DNA from: Cnuibacter physcomitrellae
Lineage (GTDB): Bacteria > Actinomycetota > Actinomycetes > Actinomycetales > Microbacteriaceae
Assembly: GCF_014640535.1 (NCBI RefSeq)
Contig: NZ_BMHD01000001.1
Coordinates: 1,614,214 to 1,678,213 of the forward strand
Length of the DNA: 64,000 nt
Direction: 5' to 3'
The translations under genes were made by a program, and so were the position numbers. A model generated the notes under the pieces. That model was not told the DNA's origin, ran no database searches, and saw nothing but the letters and a program-made list of their open reading frames with translations. Every line of letters begins with the position of its first letter. Within the stretch, counting starts at the first letter, position 1. Below, piece by piece: positions 32,942 through 41,138 of this stretch.

Positions 32942-35650
32942 ATGGCCCCGAAGAAGGACGAGCAGGTGGTCACGGTCGGTGGGCACCGGCTGAAGATCAC
33001 GAACCTCGACAAGGTGCTCTACCCCGAGACCGGGACGACGAAGGGCGACGTGCTGCGGTACTACTCGCAGATCGCGCCCTTCCTCATCCCGCACGCGCGC
33101 AACCGGCCGGCCACGCGCAAGCGGTGGGTGAACGGGGTCGGGACGCCCGAGGACCCGGGGTCGGTGTTCTTCCAGAAGGACCTCGACGCGGGGACGCCCG
33201 ACTGGGTCAAGCGGGTGGAGATCGAGCACTCCGAGGGCCCGAAGACCTATCCGCTCGTCAACGACGAGGCCACGCTCGTCTGGCTCGCCCAGATCGCGGC
33301 GCTCGAGGTGCACGTGCCCCAGTGGCGGGTGGATGCGCACGGCCGCCGCAAGAACCCCGACCGGTTCGTCATCGACCTTGACCCCGGCGAGGGCGCGGGC
33401 CTGCCCGAGTGCGTCGAGGTGGCCAAGCGCGCCCGCCGCATCCTGACCGACATGGGGCTCGACCCGGTCCCCGTCACGAGCGGCAGCAAGGGCATCCACC
33501 TCTACGCCGCCCTCGACGGCAAGCAGACGTCCGATCAGGTGTCGGCGGTGGCTCACGAGCTCGCGCGCGCCCTCGAGGCGGACGACCCCGACCTCGTCGT
33601 CAGCGACATGAAGAAGTCGCTGCGCACCGGCAGGGTGCTCGTCGACTGGAGCCAGAACAACGCCAACAAGACGACCATCTGCCCCTACTCGCTGCGAGGA
33701 CGCTTCCGCCCCACGGTCGCCGTGCCGCGCACCTGGCGGGAGCTGGCCTCGAAGGACCTCCGCCACCTCGAGCTCGACGAGGTGCTGACGCGGATGCGGC
33801 GACGCGTCGATCCACTCGCCGAAAGCGCCGACGCGCCCGGTTCGGTGGAGGCGCCGGGCGGCGTGTGGCACTCGGACCGCGGGGCCGACGACCAGGCCGA
33901 GGCGCATCCGGGCGAACCCGACAGGCTGACTGTGTACCGATCGAAGCGCGATGCGGCGAAGACGCCCGAGCCGGTGCCCGAGGCGTCGCCCGCCGACACC
34001 GGCGGGCGGTCGTTCGTGATCCAGGAGCACCACGCCTCGCGGCTGCACTGGGACTTCCGCCTCGAGCACGACGGCGTGCTGGTGTCGTGGGCGCTGCCCA
34101 AGGGGGTGCCGACGGATGCGGGCCAGAACCACCTCGCCGTGATGACGGAGGACCATCCGCTCGAGTACGGCACCTTCGAGGGCACCATCCCCGAGGGCGA
34201 GTACGGCGGCGGGACGGTCACCATCTGGGACTTCGGCACCTACGAGCTGGAGAAGTGGCGCGACGACGAGGTGATCGCCACGCTCCACGGCCAGCCGTCG
34301 GGCGGTCTGGGCGAACCCCGGAGGGTGGCGCTCATCCGCACCGGCGGCCGCGGAGGGAAGGATCCGAAGAACTGGCTGATCCACCTCATGAAGGATCAGC
34401 ACAGCGTGGACTGGGACGACCCGGCCTCGGTCGCCGCGTCGAAGGAGCGCACGCGCGGCGGCGCGAAACGCGCCAGCGACGGCGGCGCGAAGCGCGACAG
34501 CGGCAGCGGCGCGAAGCGCGAGAGCAGCGGCGGCAGCAGCTCGCGCGAGAACAGCGGCAGCAGCGCCGAGAAGCGGGGCAGCGGCTCGCGCGAGAGCAGC
34601 GGCGGCAGCGCCGCGAAGCGCGAGAGCACCGGCGGCACGAAGCGCGCGGCCGCGCCCGCCGCTCACCGCGACCTCTTCGACCGCACGCGCATCCCTTCGC
34701 CCATGCTCGCCACCCTCGGCCAGGCCACCGACATCCGCGATGAGGACGAGTGGGCGTTCGAGATGAAGTGGGACGGCATCCGCGCCCTGGTGCTCGCCGA
34801 CCACGGCAGGGTGGCCCTCGTGACCCGCAACGGCAACGACGTCACCGCCGCCTACCCCGAGCTCGTCGAGGAGCTCGCGGCGGCCACCGCCGACCGCGAG
34901 CTGCTCCTCGACGCCGAGGTCGTGGCCCTCGACGCGAAGGGCCGCCCGAGCTTCGGCCGCCTGCAGCAGCGGATGGGGTTGAGCAAGCCGCGCGAGGTCG
35001 AGGCGGCGGCCAGGAGGGTCAGGGTCGACCTCATGGTCTTCGACCTCCTCGAGGAGGACGGCGAATCCCTCGTCGACGAGCCCTACGACGAGCGGCGGCG
35101 GCGGCTCGAGGACGCCCTGCCCGCCTCCTCCGGACGTCTGCACGTGCCTCCGGCCTTCGACGGCGATCTCGACCACGCCCTCACGTCGAGCCGGGAGCTG
35201 GGCCTCGAGGGCGTGATGGCGAAGCGCCGGGCCAGCACGTACACCGCCCGCCGGACGCGCGACTGGATCAAGCTCAAGCACCACCTCGCCCAGGAGGTCG
35301 TGATCGGGGGCTGGCGCCCCGGCAACGGACGGCGGGCGTCGCAGGTGGGGTCGCTGCTGCTCGGGGTCCCGGATGCGGAGGGCGGCCTGCGGTACGTCGG
35401 TCGTGTCGGCACGGGGTTCACCGATCGTCAACTCGCCGACATCGCGGCGAAGCTCGCCCCGCTCGCGCGGAAGACCTCCCCCTTCGTCGACGTGCCCCGT
35501 CCCGACGCGCGTGACGCCCAGTGGGTGACGCCGAAACTCGTCGGAGAGGTCGAGTTCGCGGAGTGGACGGGCGACGACCGTCTGCGTCAGCCGTCCTGGC
35601 GCGGCTGGCGCACCGACAAGGAACCCTCGGACGTCGTCCGCGAGGGGTGA
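32942..35650 (+). CDS. ligD: ATP-dependent DNA ligase LigD (polymerase, phosphoesterase, ligase)
   Basis: 902 residues in the order polymerase (about 8-300), 3'-phosphoesterase (about 335-490), ligase (about 565-900). The polymerase part has KVLYPETGTTKGDVLRYYSQ, the metal site VIDLDPGEG, and SDMKKSLRTGRVLVDWSQNN. The phosphoesterase has FVIQEHHASRLHWDFRLEHD and PEGEYGGGTVTIWD. The ligase nucleophile is K609 in EMKWDGIR. Between the last two lies a Ser/Gly/Lys/Arg low-complexity linker of about 60 residues built from GGAKR-like repeats. It seals double-strand breaks held by Ku. Polymerase first, as in mycobacterial LigD. Confidence 0.97.
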   Translation: MAPKKDEQVVTVGGHRLKITNLDKVLYPETGTTKGDVLRYYSQIAPFLIPHARNRPATRKRWVNGVGTPEDPGSVFFQKDLDAGTPDWVKRVEIEHSEGPKTYPLVNDEATLVWLAQIAALEVHVPQWRVDAHGRRKNPDRFVIDLDPGEGAGLPECVEVAKRARRILTDMGLDPVPVTSGSKGIHLYAALDGKQTSDQVSAVAHELARALEADDPDLVVSDMKKSLRTGRVLVDWSQNNANKTTICPYSLRGRFRPTVAVPRTWRELASKDLRHLELDEVLTRMRRRVDPLAESADAPGSVEAPGGVWHSDRGADDQAEAHPGEPDRLTVYRSKRDAAKTPEPVPEASPADTGGRSFVIQEHHASRLHWDFRLEHDGVLVSWALPKGVPTDAGQNHLAVMTEDHPLEYGTFEGTIPEGEYGGGTVTIWDFGTYELEKWRDDEVIATLHGQPSGGLGEPRRVALIRTGGRGGKDPKNWLIHLMKDQHSVDWDDPASVAASKERTRGGAKRASDGGAKRDSGSGAKRESSGGSSSRENSGSSAEKRGSGSRESSGGSAAKRESTGGTKRAAAPAAHRDLFDRTRIPSPMLATLGQATDIRDEDEWAFEMKWDGIRALVLADHGRVALVTRNGNDVTAAYPELVEELAAATADRELLLDAEVVALDAKGRPSFGRLQQRMGLSKPREVEAAARRVRVDLMVFDLLEEDGESLVDEPYDERRRRLEDALPASSGRLHVPPAFDGDLDHALTSSRELGLEGVMAKRRASTYTARRTRDWIKLKHHLAQEVVIGGWRPGNGRRASQVGSLLLGVPDAEGGLRYVGRVGTGFTDRQLADIAAKLAPLARKTSPFVDVPRPDARDAQWVTPKLVGEVEFAEWTGDDRLRQPSWRGWRTDKEPSDVVREG

Positions 35651-35898
35651 CCCGCGGACCTCGACACCGACGAGACGACGCCGGCGGGCCGTGGAGCCGA
35701 CGGCTGCACGTCATGCCGCGCGGAGGCGCTCCCCGCCTCCGCCGCAGCGGGGCCGAGTCCTGCACAGCCGCGCATCCGGCGCACGGATGTGCACAGTGCG
35801 CTCGACCCCTTCTCGGCGGCCCCACCGTGGTGGTAGCTTCGCGAGCGAACCGACCGGAGTGCACAACGCCGGCGTGGACATCGAGGAGGATCCCAGGC
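35651..35898. other. Intergenic region with short palindromes
   Basis: 248 bp between ligD and a small acidic gene. It contains the palindromes CCACCGTGGTGG (35822-35833) and TTCGCGAGCGAA (35837-35848), side by side and about 50-75 bp before the next start, so possible operators. No coding region or clear promoter hexamers. Confidence 0.35.
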
Positions 35899-36024
35899 AT
35901 GAGCGACGACAAGCGCCCCCAGGAGCGCGAGGGCGAGTACACCGACACCGAGGCGGCCGACGTGAACGTCCCCGAGCCCGAGCACGGTGAGTACACCGAC
36001 AGCGAGATCCCCGAGGACGAGTAG
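35899..36024 (+). CDS. 41-residue acidic protein with internal duplication
   Basis: It starts MSDDKRPQEREGEYTDTEAA from an ATG with a strong GAGGAGG site 10 nt upstream. The motif GEYTD(T/S)E occurs twice (residues 12-18 and 30-36), so the protein is a tandem of one short acidic unit. No helix or signal. The strong ribosome site argues it is translated. Function unknown; it ends at a nested hairpin. Confidence 0.6.
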   Translation: MSDDKRPQEREGEYTDTEAADVNVPEPEHGEYTDSEIPEDE

Positions 36025-36051
36025 ACCGGAACGCATCCTTCGCACTCGCTG

Positions 36052-36097
36052 TGAGGCCGCCGCAATGCGCGTGAGAACGCGCTTCGCGGCGGTCTCA
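36052..36097 (+). terminator. Nested hairpin after the 41-residue gene
   Basis: The outer arms (TGAGGCCGCCGC and GCGGCGGTCTCA) and inner arms GCGCGT/ACGCGC form a long, nearly continuous stem 28 nt after the stop. It ends about 30 bp before the -35 of the next promoter. Confidence 0.6.
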
Positions 36098-36128
36098 TAT
36101 CGTCTCGACATCATGCACTCGCACCGAC

Positions 36129-36156
36129 TTGACACGCCTGACCGCGTGAGTAGTGT
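36129..36156 (+). promoter_or_regulatory. Sigma-70-type promoter giving a leaderless mRNA
   Basis: Consensus -35 TTGACA (36129-36134), 16-bp spacer, -10 TAGTGT (36151-36156). Transcription should begin at about 36163-36165, at the GTG start itself. There is no ribosome site, so leaderless translation is expected. Confidence 0.65.
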
Positions 36157-36164
36157 TCTCGATC

Positions 36165-38192
36165 GTGGTTAATGAGACCCGTTCAGCAAAACGCTGGTTG
36201 ATCGGAGATCCGCTCCCCAGCGACAAGCTGGAAGGGCAGCTCCTCTCGAAGCGTCTGGCCCTCCCGATCTTCGCCAGCGACGCCCTGTCGTCCGTGGCGT
36301 ACGCACCGCAGGAACTGCTGATGATCCTGCTCGTGGGCGGGCTCGCCTTCCTGTCGTTCGCCCCCTGGGTGGCGGCGGCGGTCGTCCTGCTCCTCGTCGT
36401 CGTGATGCTGTCGTACCGACAGCTCGTGAAGGCGTACCCGTCCGGCGGCGGCGACTACGAGGTCGCCCACCGCAACCTGGGCGAGAAGGCCGGGCTCATC
36501 GTCGCCTCGGCCCTGCTCGTCGACTACGTCCTCACGGTCGCCGTGTCCGTCGCCTCCGGTGTCGACAACATCATCTCGGCGCTGCCGTTCCTGAACCCTT
36601 GGCGGGTCGAGCTCGCGATCGGCTTCGTCGTGCTGCTGATGGCCGTGAACCTGCGCGGCGTGCGCGAGTCGAGCAAGGCGTTCGCCATCCCCACCTACGT
36701 CTTCATCGCGAGCGTCGCGCTCATGATCGTGGTCGGACTGGCCCGGGTCGCCCTCGGCGACGCACCGGTCGCGGAGAGCGCCCAGTTCGGCGTGCAGGCC
36801 GAGAACATCGGCCAGGCGGCGGTGATCCTGCTGCTCCTGCGGGCCTTCTCGAGCGGATGCTCCGCCCTCACGGGCGTCGAGGCCGTCTCGAACGGTGTGC
36901 CCGCGTTCCGCACGCCCAAGGTGAGGAACGCGCAGGCCACCCTGGTCGCGATGGGCAGCATCGCCATCTTCCTCTTCGCCGGCCTCACCGCGGTCGCCCT
37001 CATCGCGAACGTGCACTACGCGGAGGACGCCTGTCACCTCATCGGCTTCGCCGACTGCGCCACCACACCGCAGCGCAGCCTGATGGCCCAGGTCGCGGCC
37101 GCCGTGTTCGGCAACAACTCGGTGCTGTTCTTCATCATCCAGGCCGCCACCGCGGCCGTGCTGCTCCTCGCGGCCAACACGGCCTTCAACGGCTTCCCGC
37201 TGCTCGGGTCGGTGCTCGCCAAGGACTCCTACGCCCCCAAGGCGCTGCTCACCCGCGGTGACCGCCTCGTGTTCTCGAACGGCATGATCATCCTCGCGGC
37301 GGCCGCCTCGCTGATCCTGCTGGTCTACCAGGCCAACCTCACCCAGCTCATCCAGCTCTACATCATCGGCGTCTTCGTGTCGTTCACGCTGGGGCAGACG
37401 GGCATGGTGAAGCATTGGCTGCGGATGCTGCGCGAGGGCTGCACCGACCGCTCGGCGGTCATCCGGGGCCTGGTCATCAACGCCGTCGGCGCGGTGTTCA
37501 CCGCGACGGTGCTCATCGTCGTGACGATCACCAAGTTCACGCACGGCGCGTGGCTGGTGTTCGCGATCATGCCGGTGCTGTGGTTCCTCATGCTGGGCGT
37601 CAACCGCTACTACCGCGACGTGACGAAGGAGGTCGAGGTCGACCCGACCACGACGTTCGGCGCCAGCGGCGACCACGCGATCGTGCTCGTCGGCAAGATG
37701 CAGAAGCCGGTGCTGAAGGCCCTCGACTACGCCATCGCCGCACGGCACGACTCGATCGAGGCCGTGCACATGGCGGTCGACGACGAGCAGACCGCGCAGC
37801 TCGAGTCGGACTGGCGGTCGATGAACATCGACGTCCCGCTCAACATCATCGAGTCGCCGTACCGCGACGTGGCCGACCCGCTGTGCTCCTACATCGCGAA
37901 GCACCGGGCGGAGCACGGCTCCGAGGTCGTCACCGTCTACACGCCCATCTACATCGTGGGCCACTGGTGGGAGACGTTCCTGCACAACCACAAGGCGCGG
38001 CGCATCCGCAAGAAGCTGATGCTCGTGCACGGCGTCACCGTGGCCCTGGTGCCCTGGCTGCTCGACTCCTCCGAGGTCCTGTACGGACGCCGCTCGCGCC
38101 CCCTACCCGGCCAGGAGCGCCGAGGAGAGCCGGTGCGCCCCGTGAAGCGGGCGCAGCACCAGGCGGAGTCGGTGCACCGCCGCTCTCGCTGA
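36165..38192 (+). CDS. APC-superfamily permease, KimA-like potassium/amino acid importer
   Basis: 675 residues from GTG 36165. About twelve helices fill residues 40-470. LALPIFASDALSSVAYAPQE and YPSGGGDYEVAHRNLGEKAG are the opening blocks of the KimA (YdaO) group, and a C-terminal cytoplasmic domain (about 490-640) carries HAIVLVGKMQKPVLKALDYA and PYRDVADPLCSYI, the USP-like fold that binds cyclic di-AMP in KimA. Potassium import is the best guess; amino acid transport is the alternative. The C-terminal 30 residues are basic. The leaderless start leaves no room for a ydaO riboswitch. Confidence 0.85.
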   Translation: MVNETRSAKRWLIGDPLPSDKLEGQLLSKRLALPIFASDALSSVAYAPQELLMILLVGGLAFLSFAPWVAAAVVLLLVVVMLSYRQLVKAYPSGGGDYEVAHRNLGEKAGLIVASALLVDYVLTVAVSVASGVDNIISALPFLNPWRVELAIGFVVLLMAVNLRGVRESSKAFAIPTYVFIASVALMIVVGLARVALGDAPVAESAQFGVQAENIGQAAVILLLLRAFSSGCSALTGVEAVSNGVPAFRTPKVRNAQATLVAMGSIAIFLFAGLTAVALIANVHYAEDACHLIGFADCATTPQRSLMAQVAAAVFGNNSVLFFIIQAATAAVLLLAANTAFNGFPLLGSVLAKDSYAPKALLTRGDRLVFSNGMIILAAAASLILLVYQANLTQLIQLYIIGVFVSFTLGQTGMVKHWLRMLREGCTDRSAVIRGLVINAVGAVFTATVLIVVTITKFTHGAWLVFAIMPVLWFLMLGVNRYYRDVTKEVEVDPTTTFGASGDHAIVLVGKMQKPVLKALDYAIAARHDSIEAVHMAVDDEQTAQLESDWRSMNIDVPLNIIESPYRDVADPLCSYIAKHRAEHGSEVVTVYTPIYIVGHWWETFLHNHKARRIRKKLMLVHGVTVALVPWLLDSSEVLYGRRSRPLPGQERRGEPVRPVKRAQHQAESVHRRSR

Positions 38193-38296
38193 CCCCCTCA
38201 CGCGTCCACTCGGTGGCAGCGGCTGAGTCCTCCCCGGGCCCGCTTGCTGAGCGCCAGCCGAGAGCGTCGGCGCGCCCAGGCGGGGAGGGGCCATCG

Positions 38297-38355
38297 TGCT
38301 AAACTCATCCGAGTCTTCGTTGATATTCATCATCTTCCGGGGCGTCGATCCCCGG
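38297..38355 (+). promoter_or_regulatory. Extended -10 promoter and leader hairpin of the DUF3073 gene
   Basis: TGCTAAACT (38297-38305) is a TGn-extended -10 element. A leader hairpin CCGGGG/CCCCGG (38337-38342, 38350-38355) lies 22 nt before the ATG. The rest of the 185-bp gap from 38193 shows nothing coding. Confidence 0.45.
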
Positions 38356-38377
38356 CCAGAACCTGAGGGGGTCTCGC

Positions 38378-38578
38378 ATGGGGCGTGGCCGTCAAAAAGC
38401 AAAGCACACCAAGGTCGCTCGTGAGCTGAAGTACTACAGCCCCGAGACGAACTACTCCGAACTGGAGCGTGAGCTGACCAGCAAGTCGTCGGATGAGCCC
38501 GACTACTCGAAGTGGATCGACGACGAAGACGACGAACTCGACCCCTATCAGGCGGGTAACGAGCAGAAGCGCGCCTGA
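38378..38578 (+). CDS. DUF3073 protein
   Basis: 66 residues: MGRGRQKAKHTKVARELKYY, then a Ser/Asp-rich middle and WIDDEDDELDPYQAG. This matches DUF3073, a small conserved protein of most actinobacteria, with a basic N-terminal third and an acidic C-terminal half. A GAGGGGG ribosome site lies before the ATG. Its function is unknown; its conservation and charge pattern suggest a nucleic-acid or ribosome link, which is inference only. Confidence 0.93.
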   Translation: MGRGRQKAKHTKVARELKYYSPETNYSELERELTSKSSDEPDYSKWIDDEDDELDPYQAGNEQKRA

Positions 38579-38886
38579 GCCCCCTCGGCGCGCTCTCGTT
38601 CGGCGGGATCTCGGATCCCGTCGCTGTGCCGATGCCTGCGCCCGGCGTGACCGGTTCCCGGGCTGCGGGCAACATGGTCGGGGTGCGGGCTCCCGCGTGC
38701 GCTCGGTGCTCCTGAACCCTTCGCGCCGGCCCGGCCCTGACGCCGCCCCAGGCTCAACCGCCATGGCCACTCGGTGCTGCTGACCCGCGCCCGACCGACA
38801 TGATCCACGGCGCATGGCGCTGCTGACCCGCGCCTGCCCGGAAGGATACAGGGCGCACGGACGCCGGACGCGTCCTGCCGCGAGCG
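38579..38886. other. Intergenic region with partial repeats
   Basis: 308 bp between convergent genes. GGGATC-TCG-GATCCC (near 38610) is a short terminator-like stem. CTCGGTGCTNCTGA occurs at about 38701 and 38770, and GCGCTGCTGACCCGCGCC-like sequence is repeated just after. These look like decayed repeat units. I see no gene. Confidence 0.4.
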
Positions 38887-39321
38887 CTAGTCGCGCGGGT
38901 CGCTCGACGGAGCGGGCTCGGCGGCCACCGTCGGCGCATCCGTCTGCGACGCCGTCGGAGCGGAAGTGGTCGTGGTGTCGGCAGCCGGCTGCGGTGCGGG
39001 CGGCACGATCGGCTCGTCGCGACCCTCGATGTGGTCGACCTCGATGAGACGGGCGCGGCGCCGACTCGCCGCGTCGATGAGGAGCGCCACGAGCGCACCC
39101 ACGGCGGCGCCGACGGGCACGACGAAGAGAGCGAGCAGGCCCGCGACCTGCCAGCGGCCGAAGTCGGGCTGCTCGGGGAACATCCACGTCACGCCGAGAG
39201 TGACGACCGCGCCGAGCAGCAGCCCGAGGATGATGAACCGGTAGTAGCGCGGCGCGCGACGCACCTGCACGGCCTGCCTCGTCTCGACGAGACCGGGTGC
39301 GGGGGGACGTTCGCTGCTCAC
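38887..39321 (-). CDS. Small two-helix membrane protein
   Basis: 144 residues from a GTG at 39321 (VSSERPPAPGLVETRQAVQV). Two helices, FIILGLLLGAVVTLGVTWMF and QVAGLLALFVVPVGAAVGAL, are followed by RRRARLIEVDHIEGRDEPIV and a Thr/Ala/Pro-rich tail of about 40 residues. This is a conserved actinobacterial arrangement, often called a potassium-transporter Trk-like small protein in error; I do not assign a function. It is divergent from the NUDIX gene. Confidence 0.7.
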   Translation of the reverse strand: MSSERPPAPGLVETRQAVQVRRAPRYYRFIILGLLLGAVVTLGVTWMFPEQPDFGRWQVAGLLALFVVPVGAAVGALVALLIDAASRRRARLIEVDHIEGRDEPIVPPAPQPAADTTTTSAPTASQTDAPTVAAEPAPSSDPRD

Positions 39322-39495
39322 CCCTCCATTCTCGCGCACTCCCGCTGGGCGTGGGGTGCGCATCCGGGTGCGGCAGCAATGAGGTGGGGCGCCTCGGGCG
39401 CTCGTCCTGACCCCTTCCTCCCGGCGGGATGGCGCGACTTGTCGGAACGACCGCACCGCAGACGGCGGACGCCGCTCCCGGGGCAGGATGGACAC

Positions 39496-40068
39496 ATGGC
39501 GGAGCGGAGCGCGGGTCTGGTGGTGTGGCGGCGGACGCCCTCTCCGCGGGTTGCGCCCGCGCAGAGCGACGTCGCGGTCCAGGAGGCGTCGTCGAGCTCG
39601 CCATCGGGCGGAACCCGCGAAGACCCACCGGCGTCGGGCTCGCTCGAGGTATGGATCGCGCACATGGGCGGCCCGTTCTGGGCGCGCAAGGAGTCTCGCG
39701 CGTGGTCCATCCCCAAGGGCCTCTACTCACCCGACGAGGATCCGCTTGCGGCAGCCCTGCGCGAGTTCGGCGAGGAGACCGGTCTCGTGGCGCCGCGCCC
39801 GGCGGGCGGCGAGCCCTACGAGGAGCTCGGCGAGTTCCGCCAGCGCTCGGGCAAGATCGTGACGGCGTTCGCCGTCGAGGCTCCCGACTTCGACCCGCCG
39901 TCGATCACGAGCAACACCTTCCCGCTGGAGTGGCCCCCGCGGTCGGGCCGCACCCTCGAGGTGCCCGAGGTCGACCGCGCCGAGTGGACCCCGCTCCCCC
40001 TCGCTCGCGAGCGCCTCGTCGCGGGCCAGCTCCCCCTCCTCGACGCCCTCCTCCCCCGCCACCCCTGA
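39496..40068 (+). CDS. NUDIX hydrolase
   Basis: 190 residues from ATG 39496 (MAERSAGLVVWRRTPSPRVA). The NUDIX box is GLYSPDEDPLAAALREFGEE followed by TGL, with all catalytic Glu residues of GX5EX7REUXEEXGU. A Ser/Pro-rich insert (about residues 20-48) separates the first strand from EVWIAHMGGPFWARKESRAW. The WARKESRAWSIPKG form is typical of bacterial NUDIX proteins with diverse nucleotide or sugar-pyrophosphate substrates. It is followed by the tandem hairpin array. Confidence 0.93.
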   Translation: MAERSAGLVVWRRTPSPRVAPAQSDVAVQEASSSSPSGGTREDPPASGSLEVWIAHMGGPFWARKESRAWSIPKGLYSPDEDPLAAALREFGEETGLVAPRPAGGEPYEELGEFRQRSGKIVTAFAVEAPDFDPPSITSNTFPLEWPPRSGRTLEVPEVDRAEWTPLPLARERLVAGQLPLLDALLPRHP

Positions 40069-40494
40069 CGCTCATCACGGAATCCCGCACACCACACGCC
40101 CATACGGCGCCGGTTGCGCGAATCCCGTGACGAACGACCGGGATGGCGACGCGCCCACCCCGACGAGGACCCTGCGCCCCACCGCCGCCAACCCGCCCAG
40201 TCCGCCACGCACGACCGTCGCTCATCACGGAATCCGGCACACCACCCGCCCAGACGGCGCCGGTTGCGCGCATCTCGTGACGAACGGCCGGGACGACGAC
40301 GCGCCCGCCCCGCCTAAGACCCTGCGCCCCACCGCCGACTGGCCCGCACGACCGTCGCTCGTCACGGAATCCGGCACATCACCCGCCCATACGGGGCCGG
40401 TTGCGCCAATCTCGTGACGAGCGACGTCGGTTCAGCACCGGATCCGCGACACCGGCGACCTATCCGGGGTGGGTGTGCCGTATTCGGTGCTGAA
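40069..40494. repeat. Tandem hairpin array (B-B-B-A types)
   Basis: Three type B units at 40069-40133, 40219-40284 and 40355-40424 open CGCT(C)(A/G)TCACGGAATCC, contain ACCCGCCCA-ACGGCGCCGGTTGCG, and close (T/C)CCGTGACGA or TCTCGTGACGA. A type A unit at 40431-40494 has stem TTCAGCACCG/CGGTGCTGAA. Linkers share GACGACGCGCCC and CTGCGCCCCACCGCC. The same two types make the array at 18893-19153. It fills the gap between the convergent NUDIX and SCP-like genes. Confidence 0.85.
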
Positions 40495-40519
40495 GCGCAG
40501 CGGCGGCGCCCCGGCGCGG

Positions 40520-40882
40520 CTACGGGAGGCGGAGGGGGAGGTGCGCGGAGAGGTCCGCGCGCTGTCCGGACGCGGTGACGCGGGCGGCAGCGACGGCGTC
40601 GGCCCAAGCGAGTCGGCCGGTGGCGAGCTCGAGCCAGGTGCGCGCATCCGTCTCGATGACGTTGGGCGGCGTCCCCCTGGTGTGCCCCGGACCCTCGATG
40701 CACTGCACCGCTCCGAACGGGGGCACCCTGACCTCGACGGACTTCCCGGGCGCGAAGTCGGCGAGCACCTGCAGGGTGAAGCGGACCGCGGTGGCGCGCG
40801 CGTCGCGCGACGCCCCGTCGAAGTCGGACGCCGCCGCGAGCGCCGCGGCGCCCGCCGCGTCGTCGATCCGTGCCCGTGCCAT
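40520..40882 (-). CDS. Sterol carrier-family (SCP2-like) protein
   Basis: 120 residues from ATG 40882. [20 protein letters not shown], then [20 protein letters not shown] and LSAHLPLRL are signatures of the bacterial sterol carrier family protein regularly found next to purD in actinobacteria. The fold resembles the C-terminal domain of MDMPI enzymes and binds small hydrophobic ligands. It is divergent from purD with a 256-bp gap in which I see no clear motif. Physiological role unknown. Confidence 0.85.
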   Translation of the reverse strand: MARARIDDAAGAAALAAASDFDGASRDARATAVRFTLQVLADFAPGKSVEVRVPPFGAVQCIEGPGHTRGTPPNVIETDARTWLELATGRLAWADAVAAARVTASGQRADLSAHLPLRLP

Positions 40883-41138
40883 GCCTCCACGCTAGTCCCC
40901 GCGCGTCGTGCCGGGGCCGCACCACCAGCGCACCGAATCCGTCGAAGCCCTCCCCCATGGGGCCGCGCTGAGGCGGGATCGGTGCGCAAGCGCCGCGCAT
41001 CCGCACCCAGCGCCCAGCGCCCGTGTCGCCTCGCGCCGGACCGCACCGCACCGTCCGGGGCGGCGATCGGGGAGGAGGTGGAGCGCGGGTAAGGGGCCCG
41101 ACCGGGGGCGCGGGCGCGGGCTCGGTAGGCTGGTCGCC

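Noticed and set aside
36025-36164. ydaO (cyclic di-AMP) riboswitch before the KimA-like permease
   Set aside because: The promoter lies at 36129-36156, so no leader remains to fold; the upstream hairpin is explained as a terminator of the preceding small gene.
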